Source of the DNA: JAGLON01 sp041394985
GTDB taxonomy: Bacteria; Zixibacteria; MSB-5A5; GN15; JAAZOE01
DNA: 64,000 bases
Direction of reading: 5' to 3'
NCBI GenBank assembly: GCA_041394985.1
Contig: JAWLBI010000001.1
Span: 2,542,001 to 2,606,000, forward strand
Shown: piece after piece, positions 1 through 7,306 of the stretch
Layout: every line of letters begins with the position of its first letter
Position numbering within the stretch: position 1 is the first letter of the stretch
Program-made: the position numbers and the translations under genes
The notes under the pieces: generated by a model
The model's input: the letters and a program-made list of their open reading frames with translations, nothing else
Told to the model about the DNA's origin: nothing
The model's database searches: none

Positions 1-1611
1 GCTCAAAACCGGATTCGGAGCCGTCTGACCCAGCCCGCAGAGGGCGGAATCGCCGATTGTTTTGGCCAAATCCTCAAGCAGTTCGATATCACCATCCTGC
101 CCTTCTCCCCGGCAGATGCGCTGGAGGATTTCCAGCATACGCCTGGTTCCGATGCGGCAAGGCGTGCATTTGCCGCACGACTCATCCTGACAGAATTCCA
201 TGAAATAACGGGCAATGTCGACCATGCAGGTGTGTTCGTCCATGACGACCATACCGCCCGATCCCATAATGGCACCGGCCTTAATAATGGCATCATAATC
301 GATCAGCGTATTCAGATGTTCGGCGGGCAGGCACCCACCCGATGGACCACCGAGCTGAACGGCTTTAAATCGATTTCCGTCGGGGATACCGCCTCCGATA
401 TCGAAGATGACCTTGCCGATAGGCGTGCCCATCGGCACCTCGACCAGGCCGAAGTTCTTGATGTCGCCGGACAAGGCAAAGACCTTCGTACCCTTGGCCG
501 AATCGGTGCCGATTTTAGCATACTCGTCACCGCCGTTCAGGACGATGTTGGGGATATTCGAGTACGTTTCGACATTGTTGAGAACTGTCGGTTTTCCCCA
601 TAAACCGGACACCGCCGGAAATGGCGGGCGCGGGCGCGGTGTGCCGCGTTTTCCTTCAATCGATTGCATGAGTGCGGTTTCCTCTCCGCATACAAACGCG
701 CCTGCACCCTTATAAATTTCTAAGTGAAAATCGAAATATGTATTGAAGATATTTTTACCGAGAAAACCGTAGGCCTCCGCCTGATCGATAGCCTTTTGCA
801 GACGTTTCAGCGCAAGAGGATACTCGGCACGACAGTAAACATATCCCTGTTTCGCACCGATCGCCCTGGCGGCGATTATCATCCCTTCGATGACCGAGTG
901 CGGATCGGATTCGAGTATGCTCCGGTCCATAAAGGCGCCGGGATCTCCTTCATCGGCATTGCAGAGAACATATTTCTCATCACTCTTCGATGCCGCACAA
1001 AATTCCCATTTCAGACCGGTCGGAAATCCGCCGCCGCCTCTTCCTCGAAGTCCCGAGGCCTTCACTTCGCCGATTATTTCGGCAGTGGATTTATCGGCCA
1101 AGGCCATGTAGGCGGCCCGGTATCCGTCCCGATAAATATAATCCTCGATATTCTCGGGATTCATATAGCCGCTGTTTTTCAGGACAATGAGCTTTTGACT
1201 CGACAGGAACGGGACATCCTTAACATATCTGTAGAGTGTGCCGGTCGACTCATCACGATGCATGAATTTCTCGACCGGTGTATCATTCATGAAATGCGAT
1301 TTAACGATTTCTTTGATATCTTCTCTTGTCAGCTTTTGATAAAATATTCCCTCAGGATTGACAATCATCACCGGGCCTACTGCGCAGAATCCCATACAAC
1401 CGCATTCGGAGACCGACACCTTATCTTCGAGGTGATAGAGTTTGATATATTCTTCGATGATATTTTTTAAGGCCAGACTATCTGCGGCCTGACACGGCGT
1501 TCCGCTGCAGACCATTGCCTGATAGGTGAATGTATCTCTCAGTTCGCCGATACGCCTTTTTATCGAATCCAATTTATCGACCGTATTCACTAAATCATGC
1601 GTCAGAGGCAT
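1..1611 (-). CDS. NuoF/HndC-like NADH-binding flavoprotein subunit (partial, C-terminus beyond left edge)
   Basis: NADH-oxidising subunit of a complex-I-like or bifurcating hydrogenase or dehydrogenase assembly. The reading frame is open from an ATG at 1611 to the window edge (537 codons). GGAG lies 6 nt upstream of that ATG. Residues 1-120 form a thioredoxin-like [2Fe-2S] domain (CSGTPC, then CGCMGFC). This is followed by the glycine-rich NADH site GLRGRGGGGFPTGLKW, the FMN region GDPGAFMDRS and GAGAFVCGEETALM, and the [4Fe-4S] motif with Cys479, Cys482 and Cys485 (SCGKCTPCR). The fused N-terminal ferredoxin is typical of HndC/HydB-type subunits rather than plain NuoF. It lies 20 nt after the NuoE-like gene, so they form one operon that continues left, where the catalytic subunit should be. 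The family call is secure. Whether the partner is a hydrogenase, formate dehydrogenase or complex I cannot be told. Confidence 0.93.
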   Translation of the reverse strand, partial: MPLTHDLVNTVDKLDSIKRRIGELRDTFTYQAMVCSGTPCQAADSLALKNIIEEYIKLYHLEDKVSVSECGCMGFCAVGPVMIVNPEGIFYQKLTREDIKEIVKSHFMNDTPVEKFMHRDESTGTLYRYVKDVPFLSSQKLIVLKNSGYMNPENIEDYIYRDGYRAAYMALADKSTAEIIGEVKASGLRGRGGGGFPTGLKWEFCAASKSDEKYVLCNADEGDPGAFMDRSILESDPHSVIEGMIIAARAIGAKQGYVYCRAEYPLALKRLQKAIDQAEAYGFLGKNIFNTYFDFHLEIYKGAGAFVCGEETALMQSIEGKRGTPRPRPPFPAVSGLWGKPTVLNNVETYSNIPNIVLNGGDEYAKIGTDSAKGTKVFALSGDIKNFGLVEVPMGTPIGKVIFDIGGGIPDGNRFKAVQLGGPSGGCLPAEHLNTLIDYDAIIKAGAIMGSGGMVVMDEHTCMVDIARYFMEFCQDESCGKCTPCRIGTRRMLEILQRICRGEGQDGDIELLEDLAKTIGDSALCGLGQTAPNPVLS

Positions 1612-1631
1612 ACTGTACTCCCCGGCTTGTG

Positions 1632-2144
1632 CTATTCTCTGTTATAAGTGTTGAGGATTGCTTCGACTTTCTCACTTTTGACCTGCTTATGCAGGTGCTC
1701 GTCGACGACCATAACCGGAGCGACGCCGCAGGCTCCGAGACAGCGAACGGTCTCAAGGCTGAACTGCCTGTCGCATGTACACTCGCCCGGTTTGATGTGG
1801 AGCAGATCCTCGAGTTCATGAACAACCCGCTGGCTCCCCCTGACATGGCAGGCGGTGCCGAGGCATATTCTGATCTGGTGTTTGCCGCGCGGTTTCATCG
1901 TGAAAAAAGAATAGAATGTGACAACACCATAAATGCGACTGAGCGGTATTTTCATTTCCCGCGAGATATATCGCTGAATTTCTTCGGGCAGATACCCCGT
2001 AATTTCCTGCACTTCTTCGAGAACCGGAATCAGTGCTCCTTTTTTGTCCGAATATTTTTCAATGATGCGATGTATTGCATACCATTGTTCCTGAGTGAAT
2101 TCGTCACCGATCGAGGTCGGTTTATCTATCGTTACATCCAGCAT
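1632..2144 (-). CDS. NuoE/HndA-like [2Fe-2S] subunit of NADH dehydrogenase or hydrogenase
   Basis: Small thioredoxin-like electron-transfer subunit that pairs with the NuoF-like protein encoded just downstream. I start it at the ATG at 2144 because AGGAGCG lies 5 nt upstream. A longer in-frame start at 2186 has no such site. The product is 170 residues, normal for the family. The helical N-terminal half (KKGALIPVLEEVQEITGYLP) and the region IYGVVTFYSFF are typical. The four cluster ligands are visible as CLGTAC and, about 36 residues later, CLGACG. It is the first gene of the minus-strand operon and diverges from the two-component system at 2457. Family assignment is certain; the parent complex is not. 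Confidence 0.95.
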   Translation of the reverse strand: MLDVTIDKPTSIGDEFTQEQWYAIHRIIEKYSDKKGALIPVLEEVQEITGYLPEEIQRYISREMKIPLSRIYGVVTFYSFFTMKPRGKHQIRICLGTACHVRGSQRVVHELEDLLHIKPGECTCDRQFSLETVRCLGACGVAPVMVVDEHLHKQVKSEKVEAILNTYNRE

Positions 2145-2456
2145 GGAATCGCTCCTGTTTTTGTGCACAGAAATACATGTAGCCATTATTGCGCTATCAA
2201 ACCGGATGCCAATGTGCAGGAATTGGAATAAATACTTAAAAGCATTGCCGGGCTGGCAGTTAGAGGGGCCTGAAAAGTATAGGGATGCTTTTGAACTCGC
2301 CGATTCTCAAAATCCCCGTCAGGATTTTTTACTACCTGTAAAGATGTCTTTACGCCTGTCGCCTGCCTACGGCAAATTGTCTCTAAATAATTTGCGTTCC
2401 ACTAATTGATTAAATATCTTCCATTGAACCTTGTCATTTTCGACGGGAGTCAAAAT
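2145..2456. promoter_or_regulatory. 312-bp divergent intergenic region with two dyads
   Basis: No gene is visible between the nuoE-like gene (leftward) and the sensor kinase (rightward). It contains two operator-like inverted repeats: GTAAAGA-TG-TCTTTAC at 2338-2353 and GCAAATT-N10-AATTTGC at 2372-2395. There is also a weak AT-rich hairpin at 2310-2327. Promoter elements could not be assigned with confidence, and I found no convincing sigma-54 -24/-12 site. The dyads may bind the NtrC-like regulator encoded at 3941, which is inference. Confidence 0.35.
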
Positions 2457-3929
2457 ATGCGTATATGGCGCGGCTTACAATTGAGGACGCGTTTATATGT
2501 CATTCTCGGAGTGCTCCTCCTGATTATTATCAGCATCGGAGTCTCCCAGTTTATTTACACATTTCATATTCAGTCTTCCGCATCGACACTCTATAATGAC
2601 GGGATTCAAACCGTCCTGACGGTGCAGGAATTAAAAAATACTCTCACTTCACAAAAAGGCTTCGTCTCCTATTTCGTACTGGACAAAGATACGACCTGGT
2701 TTGATTTATTGTCCGAAAATAAGTTGGTCTTTGACAGTTTACTGGCGGAATTAGAGCGACTGGATCGAGATGAACAAACATCGGGTATCCTCCATCAGAT
2801 AAAAACCGAATATATTCGGTATGACAGCGTTCGTAATACTGTCATTGCCGAATATCGAGCCGGCAATTTTGATGTCGGGCAGGGCCTTCATGTTAAACTG
2901 CGACATCACTTCCTGAAAATTCTCGAACTGACCGATTCATATACCGACCGTCACACGCATGGCCTGACGATGCGTATCGATGCGTTGAAATCACAGGCGA
3001 CTCGCGTTCGCGCCGGGACAACGGCGGCAATCGGGGCGGCAATCATACTCAGCGCCTTATTGATTCTGCTGTTACGCGTGGAGATATTCAAGCCGATCAA
3101 ATCCCTGGCAAGTCAACTTGGGAATAACAACCAGAACACCGAACCGGTTAATGAAGTGACCGAACTGGGCCATCAAATTCACGGCCTGTTGGAGGATGTC
3201 GACAAGGGACAAGCCGAGCTGCAAAAGAGCCGCACGAAACTTGTTGAATCCGAGAAAATGGCGGTCGTCGGCAAACTGGCGGCAGAATTGGCGCACGGTA
3301 TCAGAAGTCCGATGACATCCATCGAAATGCGCCTGTATTCTTTGGAACAGGCAATGATGCTTGACGATGACCAGAAGGATAACCTTCAGGCGATTTATAA
3401 TGATCTTCACCACCTGGATGCCGTCATCGCGAATTTCCTGGAATTTTCGCGGCCTCCTCGATTATTAAAACACAAGATCGATATCGAACAGCCAATCGAG
3501 CGGGCGCTTTTACTGCTGGAACAGAAATTACGCCGTCGGAAGATCGAGGTAACCTTGACTCCTCCGCCTTGTCAGTTATTCTGCTTTGCCGATGCGGAAC
3601 GATTGAAGGAAGTCTTTGTTAATCTCCTGGTCAATTCGTGCGATGCCATAGGCGAGTCAGGCAAGGTGTCAATCGTAGTCAGCATAGATGAAGTACAGGC
3701 GGACGAGCATACTATCATAATCCGGATATCGGACAGCGGCCCTGGTATCCCTGATGCAGTATTGGAAAAACTCTGGTCGCCGTTTGTCACGACAAAAGAA
3801 GATGGCACCGGATTGGGCCTGTCCATTGCCAAACGCATTATTGAAGAACACGACGGCACGATAACCGCGAATGCCGACAGATCGTCGGGAGCGGAGTTTA
3901 TTATCGTGCTTCCGCAATTCACGACATAA
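2457..3929 (+). CDS. Membrane sensor histidine kinase, NtrB-like
   Basis: Inner-membrane histidine kinase, sensor half of a two-component system with the next gene. I use the ATG at 2457 (GGGAG 7 nt upstream) rather than a TTG at 2406. The product is 490 residues: first membrane segment about 14-34, a mostly helical periplasmic sensor region of about 150 residues, second membrane segment about 185-205, a short linker or HAMP-like stretch, then HisKA and HATPase_c. The phospho-acceptor is His280 in ELAHGIRSP, which differs from the common HEIRNP form. ATP-binding boxes are present: N box VNLLVNSCDAI, G1 SDSGPGIP, and GTGLGLSIA. The response regulator starts 11 nt later. The ligand is unknown. 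Confidence 0.93.
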   Translation: MRIWRGLQLRTRLYVILGVLLLIIISIGVSQFIYTFHIQSSASTLYNDGIQTVLTVQELKNTLTSQKGFVSYFVLDKDTTWFDLLSENKLVFDSLLAELERLDRDEQTSGILHQIKTEYIRYDSVRNTVIAEYRAGNFDVGQGLHVKLRHHFLKILELTDSYTDRHTHGLTMRIDALKSQATRVRAGTTAAIGAAIILSALLILLLRVEIFKPIKSLASQLGNNNQNTEPVNEVTELGHQIHGLLEDVDKGQAELQKSRTKLVESEKMAVVGKLAAELAHGIRSPMTSIEMRLYSLEQAMMLDDDQKDNLQAIYNDLHHLDAVIANFLEFSRPPRLLKHKIDIEQPIERALLLLEQKLRRRKIEVTLTPPPCQLFCFADAERLKEVFVNLLVNSCDAIGESGKVSIVVSIDEVQADEHTIIIRISDSGPGIPDAVLEKLWSPFVTTKEDGTGLGLSIAKRIIEEHDGTITANADRSSGAEFIIVLPQFTT

Positions 3930-3940
3930 GAGATGCTGAT

Positions 3941-5377
3941 ATGATTGATATATTACTCATAGACGACGATGACCGGCTGCGCACCAGCTTCGAAAAAGTC
4001 CTCACCGATGAAGGATATGCGCTTAAGAGCGCCTCGAGCTGCGAAGACGGACTCGAACTTCTCAGGGAATTTGCGCCGTCGATCGTGATTCTCGATGTTC
4101 GCATGCCCGGTATGAGCGGGCTGGAAATGCTTAAGACAATCCGACAGCTCGATACGCAAATGCCGGTCATTATCATGACCGCCTTCAGCACAACGGAGAC
4201 GGCGATTGAAGCGACGAAGTTGGGCGCGTACGACTATGTCATTAAGCCGTTTAAAACCCGGGAAATGCTGGAGCTTATCGAACAGGCGCTGAGTGCGGGC
4301 AGCCTGATGCGCTCAAAAGTCTCTATCGATGACTCCCCGCAGTCAACTAAAGGCGACGCGATGATCGGCCAGAGTCGCGTCATGCAGGAGGTATTCAAGT
4401 CCATCGGGCGGGTTGCCGAGACCAATGCGACTGTTTTGATTCGCGGCGCCTCCGGCACCGGCAAGGAATTGGTGGCGCGGGCGATTTATCAGCACAGCAA
4501 GCGCAATAACAAGCCGTTTACCGTCATCAATTGTGTCGCGATACCGGAAAACCTGCTGGAGAGTGAGCTGTTCGGCTATGAAAAAGGCGCCTTCACCGGC
4601 GCGGACAGGCGCAAAATCGGGCGTATCGAGCAGGCCAGCGGCGGGACGATTCTCCTCGATGAAATCGGCGACATGCCGGCCGGGACTCAGGCGAAAATTC
4701 TCCGCCTGTTGCAGGAGAAGAGCATGGAACGCCTCGGCGGTAATGAAGTTATTCCGGTTGATATTCGCGTCCTCGCGGCGACGAATAAAAATCTCGAAGA
4801 GGCATTAGCCACTGGTCGATTCCGCGAAGATTTATATTATCGCATGCGCGTCGTGACGATTGAACTGCCTCCCCTGTGCGAGCGCGAAAATGATGTTTTG
4901 CTGTTGGCCGAGTATTTTCTGAACCGATTCGCCCGCGAGTTTGGTGTGACGAATCCCGGTTTGTCGGACGAGGCAAAAAGCGCAATCCTCACCCATTCCT
5001 GGCCGGGAAATGTGCGAGAACTCGCCAACACGCTGCAGAAGGCATTGATCTTCAGTCGCGGCTATCAAATTACTCCCGGCGATATCTTCCAGCATGAATT
5101 TCAGGAGTCGACGACCGGCTCGGAAATATCGATTGAGACCGTACTGGCTGAATACATCCGCAGTGAAATGAAGACCAAAAATCACAAGGAATTCCTCACG
5201 TATATTCGGGATTTCGTCAGCAGGCTGACGATTGAGGAAGTGCTGAAATTGACTGGGGGCAACAGGAGTCAAGCGGCGAAACTCCTTGGCGTAACCCGCC
5301 CGACACTCCATGCGCAGTTGAACAAATACGGCCTCGGATCGGCACAGTCAAAGGATGCGGACGAGGCCGAATCATAA
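3941..5377 (+). CDS. NtrC-family sigma-54-dependent response regulator
   Basis: Cytoplasmic activator of sigma-54 promoters, partner of the preceding kinase. The protein has 478 residues. The receiver domain (about 1-120) has the phospho-acceptor Asp52 in ILDVRMPG and a conserved KPF. The AAA+ domain (about 145-385) has Walker A GASGTGKE, the sigma-54 contact loop GAFTGA at residues 216-221, and Walker B ILLDEIGD. A Fis-type helix-turn-helix closes the protein (GGNRSQAAKLLGVTRPTL). All catalytic parts look intact. Its targets are unknown; the divergent nuoEF-like operon is an obvious candidate only by position. The gene is convergent with the AT-rich gene region starting at 5414. Confidence 0.95.
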   Translation: MIDILLIDDDDRLRTSFEKVLTDEGYALKSASSCEDGLELLREFAPSIVILDVRMPGMSGLEMLKTIRQLDTQMPVIIMTAFSTTETAIEATKLGAYDYVIKPFKTREMLELIEQALSAGSLMRSKVSIDDSPQSTKGDAMIGQSRVMQEVFKSIGRVAETNATVLIRGASGTGKELVARAIYQHSKRNNKPFTVINCVAIPENLLESELFGYEKGAFTGADRRKIGRIEQASGGTILLDEIGDMPAGTQAKILRLLQEKSMERLGGNEVIPVDIRVLAATNKNLEEALATGRFREDLYYRMRVVTIELPPLCERENDVLLLAEYFLNRFAREFGVTNPGLSDEAKSAILTHSWPGNVRELANTLQKALIFSRGYQITPGDIFQHEFQESTTGSEISIETVLAEYIRSEMKTKNHKEFLTYIRDFVSRLTIEEVLKLTGGNRSQAAKLLGVTRPTLHAQLNKYGLGSAQSKDADEAES

Positions 5378-5413
5378 TTAATAAGAGACGAGATTCCGAT
5401 CCCGGTTGTACGC

Positions 5414-5490
5414 GTGCCCCATCCGCCGCGGCGGACTGTGAGATTTTGAGCGCTTCGCGCATGTCAAGACCACAGAGGGCTTGCCCTACG
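5414..5490 (-). repeat. Structured interspersed repeat, copy A
   Basis: About 77 bp related to copy B at 6173-6241. Shared segments are GTGCCCC, a perfect palindrome (CCGCCGCGGCGG here, CCGCATGCGG in copy B), and CTTCGCGCATGTCAAGAC. A final hairpin follows: CAAG-ACC...GGG-CTTG here, CAAGAC...GTCTTG in copy B. Both palindromic segments differ in sequence between copies but keep pairing, which suggests selection on structure. Copy A begins 8 bp beyond the stop codon of the AT-rich gene at 5499. The strand is given as that of the adjacent gene. Function unknown: repeat, 3'-end element or recombination site. Confidence 0.6.
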
Positions 5491-5498
5491 CAGGAATA

Positions 5499-6155
5499 TT
5501 ACCCCGCTTTTATCATTCTTTCAAGGTTGGCGATTTCTCTTTTGAGGTCATTTATACTATCTTTCATTACCCAACGACCAGTTATTGTAGCCTCAAATAA
5601 ATATTTTATTGGTTTGACAAATAGCAAGTCTCGGCTTTCAATTTCAATAACGTTTTGTAATTGTGCTCTTTTGTAATTTAACACATGTTTATAATTTTTC
5701 TCTAGTGCAAATAAATAGGCCAAGAGACTTGCATATATTGGCCAATTTGGTGAAACTTCATAAGCCATCTCAAGGTTTGTTCTCTGCTCAGAAAGAGTAA
5801 TATTATCTTTCTCGTAAATGGCCCAATTGTAATAACGATACCCTACTGATGAATATGGCTTACCGAATGATTTCAACTTTTCACATAATCTGAAGACTTC
5901 ATTAAATTCTTTATCTCTCCATAGCAAGCTACATAAAGTATCAGCCAACAATGAATATGCAAGCTTGGCATTTGTCTGCATATCAATAATCGAATTAAAG
6001 ATGATTTTTGCTTCGTCAAAATTATCTATATACAAATATAGGGCGCCTATATTGTAATAATCAGCAATACTTGACTTGTTTTTTTCTATTTTCTTTTTGT
6101 ATCGATCGATTTCAGCAGATACGAGTTTTTCGGAATCACTCATTGAATAATTCAT
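5499..6155 (-). CDS. AT-rich hypothetical protein with TPR-like helices
   Basis: I do not recognise a named family. The 218-residue product is soluble, with no signal peptide, and is built of helix pairs that read like tetratricopeptide repeats (for example IADYYNIGALYLYIDN and LAYSLLADTLCSL). It starts at an ATG with AGAGG 4 nt upstream, so it looks expressed. The codons are strikingly A/T-ending (AAT, AAA, TAT, ATA), unlike the roughly balanced flanking genes. The gene sits between two copies of a structured repeat, each within about 20 bp of its ends. These features suggest acquired DNA. No activity can be inferred beyond possible protein-protein interaction. Confidence 0.7.
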   Translation of the reverse strand: MNYSMSDSEKLVSAEIDRYKKKIEKNKSSIADYYNIGALYLYIDNFDEAKIIFNSIIDMQTNAKLAYSLLADTLCSLLWRDKEFNEVFRLCEKLKSFGKPYSSVGYRYYNWAIYEKDNITLSEQRTNLEMAYEVSPNWPIYASLLAYLFALEKNYKHVLNYKRAQLQNVIEIESRDLLFVKPIKYLFEATITGRWVMKDSINDLKREIANLERMIKAG

Positions 6156-6172
6156 ACAACCTCTATTGCCGG

Positions 6173-6241
6173 GTGCCCCGCCGCATGCGGTGAAAATCAG
6201 GGTACTTCGCGCATGTCAAGACAACAGGGGTCTTGATTACG
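6173..6241 (-). repeat. Structured interspersed repeat, copy B
   Basis: About 69 bp, same orientation as copy A at 5414-5490, about 750 bp away. It starts with GTGCCCC, contains the palindrome CCGCATGCGG, then CTTCGCGCATGTCAAGAC, and ends with the perfect 6-bp stem CAAGAC/GTCTTG. It lies 4 bp beyond the stop of the AT-rich gene at 6246 and 17 bp before the start of the AT-rich gene at 6155. It therefore separates the two genes on the minus strand. See copy A for the pairing pattern that is kept between copies. Confidence 0.6.
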
Positions 6242-6245
6242 GCTA

Positions 6246-7295
6246 TCAGTGCGGTTTTGGCATATTTACGCTTAATTGGTGTCTACCTTTTTTCTCGCCA
6301 CTTCTTATAATAATATATGCGACAATCTCATTATTCCGAAGCTCGAAATCATCTATATATGAATCCGGAAATGGAGACTTGAAAACCAGTTCCTGATTTA
6401 ATTTATTATCAGCTGCCCATAACTCGGCATCATTGCCAGAGTATTTTATGAAAAAAAGGTATTCATTTTTACTGGATCGTCTTGGAGTATAATATCCGTG
6501 GTCAGAATCGTCATCTCCTAGTTCAGTAAGTGTATTTGACGAAACATCATATATTAGTATTTTTATATAAGGCTCTTTATCGGCCTTGTCTTTTCTAAAT
6601 TTCTCGATAAAGATCTGAGAATAGTCCGAACACATTTCGATTCTTCCCATGGTAATTACTTCATTTATAATTTCATACTGATTGTTTTGTAGTATTTTAT
6701 AGAATTTGTATCTATACGGTTCAATATCGATGCAAAAACTCACTAAGAGTGAATCGTTCAGAAGGAATTTAAATCTGGATTGTACCCTGGATAAATTTAA
6801 TAGTATATTGTCGGGGTTATCTTTCTTTAGGCTTATGACTGTATCCTTTTTATTCCCCCTCATCAAATCAATTGTCATCAATTGACTGAATGTCTCATCC
6901 TTTGACACAAAACACAAGACTCCATTGGAACAGAAGCATAATGGGACTAATGTATTACCAGAGTCAACAATCCTGTAATATTTATTTTCTTCACTTTCTT
7001 TTTCACCTCTAATTTCCGACGGTTGTTCTATTGCGGATAATAGATAGAATTCTTTATGGTATTTTGTATCTTTGTCATAGATATCCTTCAATGTATATTT
7101 ACATGAGACTCCTTCTTCTAATGTAAATACGATATTACCATATTCATGGGAGCCGATAACTTCATTATACCTATTCGTAATTATTATATTTTCATTATTA
7201 TTGAGGGATAATACTCCTGAATTCAAACCAAACATCAATACAATCATTAGTATGAATAGGAGCAAACCATTTACGTTATTATTGCTTGACCTCAA
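6246..7295 (-). CDS. AT-rich membrane-anchored or secreted hypothetical protein, beta-propeller-like
   Basis: Not assigned to a named family. The 349-residue product has an N-terminal hydrophobic segment (about residues 10-30, LLLFILMIVLMFGL) acting as signal or anchor. It is then rich in short beta strands with TolB/PD40-like phrases such as LIYDVSSNTLTEL and LWAADNKLNQELV, suggesting an extracytoplasmic propeller. The start is a TTG at 7295 with AGAGGA 6 nt upstream, only 11 nt after the ettA stop, so it may be read through from ettA. Codon use is strongly AT-biased like the neighbour at 5499. A structured repeat (copy B) begins 4 bp after its stop. It may be an acquired gene; function unknown. 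Confidence 0.7.
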   Translation of the reverse strand: MRSSNNNVNGLLLFILMIVLMFGLNSGVLSLNNNENIIITNRYNEVIGSHEYGNIVFTLEEGVSCKYTLKDIYDKDTKYHKEFYLLSAIEQPSEIRGEKESEENKYYRIVDSGNTLVPLCFCSNGVLCFVSKDETFSQLMTIDLMRGNKKDTVISLKKDNPDNILLNLSRVQSRFKFLLNDSLLVSFCIDIEPYRYKFYKILQNNQYEIINEVITMGRIEMCSDYSQIFIEKFRKDKADKEPYIKILIYDVSSNTLTELGDDDSDHGYYTPRRSSKNEYLFFIKYSGNDAELWAADNKLNQELVFKSPFPDSYIDDFELRNNEIVAYIIIRSGEKKGRHQLSVNMPKPH

Positions 7296-7306
7296 TTATT
7301 ATCCTC

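Noticed and set aside
724..1470. A 248-codon plus-strand open frame opposite the NuoF-like gene
   Set aside because: The minus strand here encodes a clear NuoF/HndC protein with all cofactor motifs; the plus-strand frame has no recognisable domain and is its shadow.
1530..2231. A 233-codon plus-strand frame over the NuoE-like gene
   Set aside because: It overlaps the NuoE-like gene with its four cluster cysteines; the plus-strand translation looks like antisense.
2145..2456. Sigma-54 promoter for the nuoEF-like operon
   Set aside because: A TGGCAG occurs in the gap, but no GC at the required -12 spacing follows on either strand.
5414..6241. CRISPR array or insertion-sequence ends
   Set aside because: Only two repeat copies about 750 bp apart, no regular spacers, no cas or transposase gene, and no target-site duplication visible.
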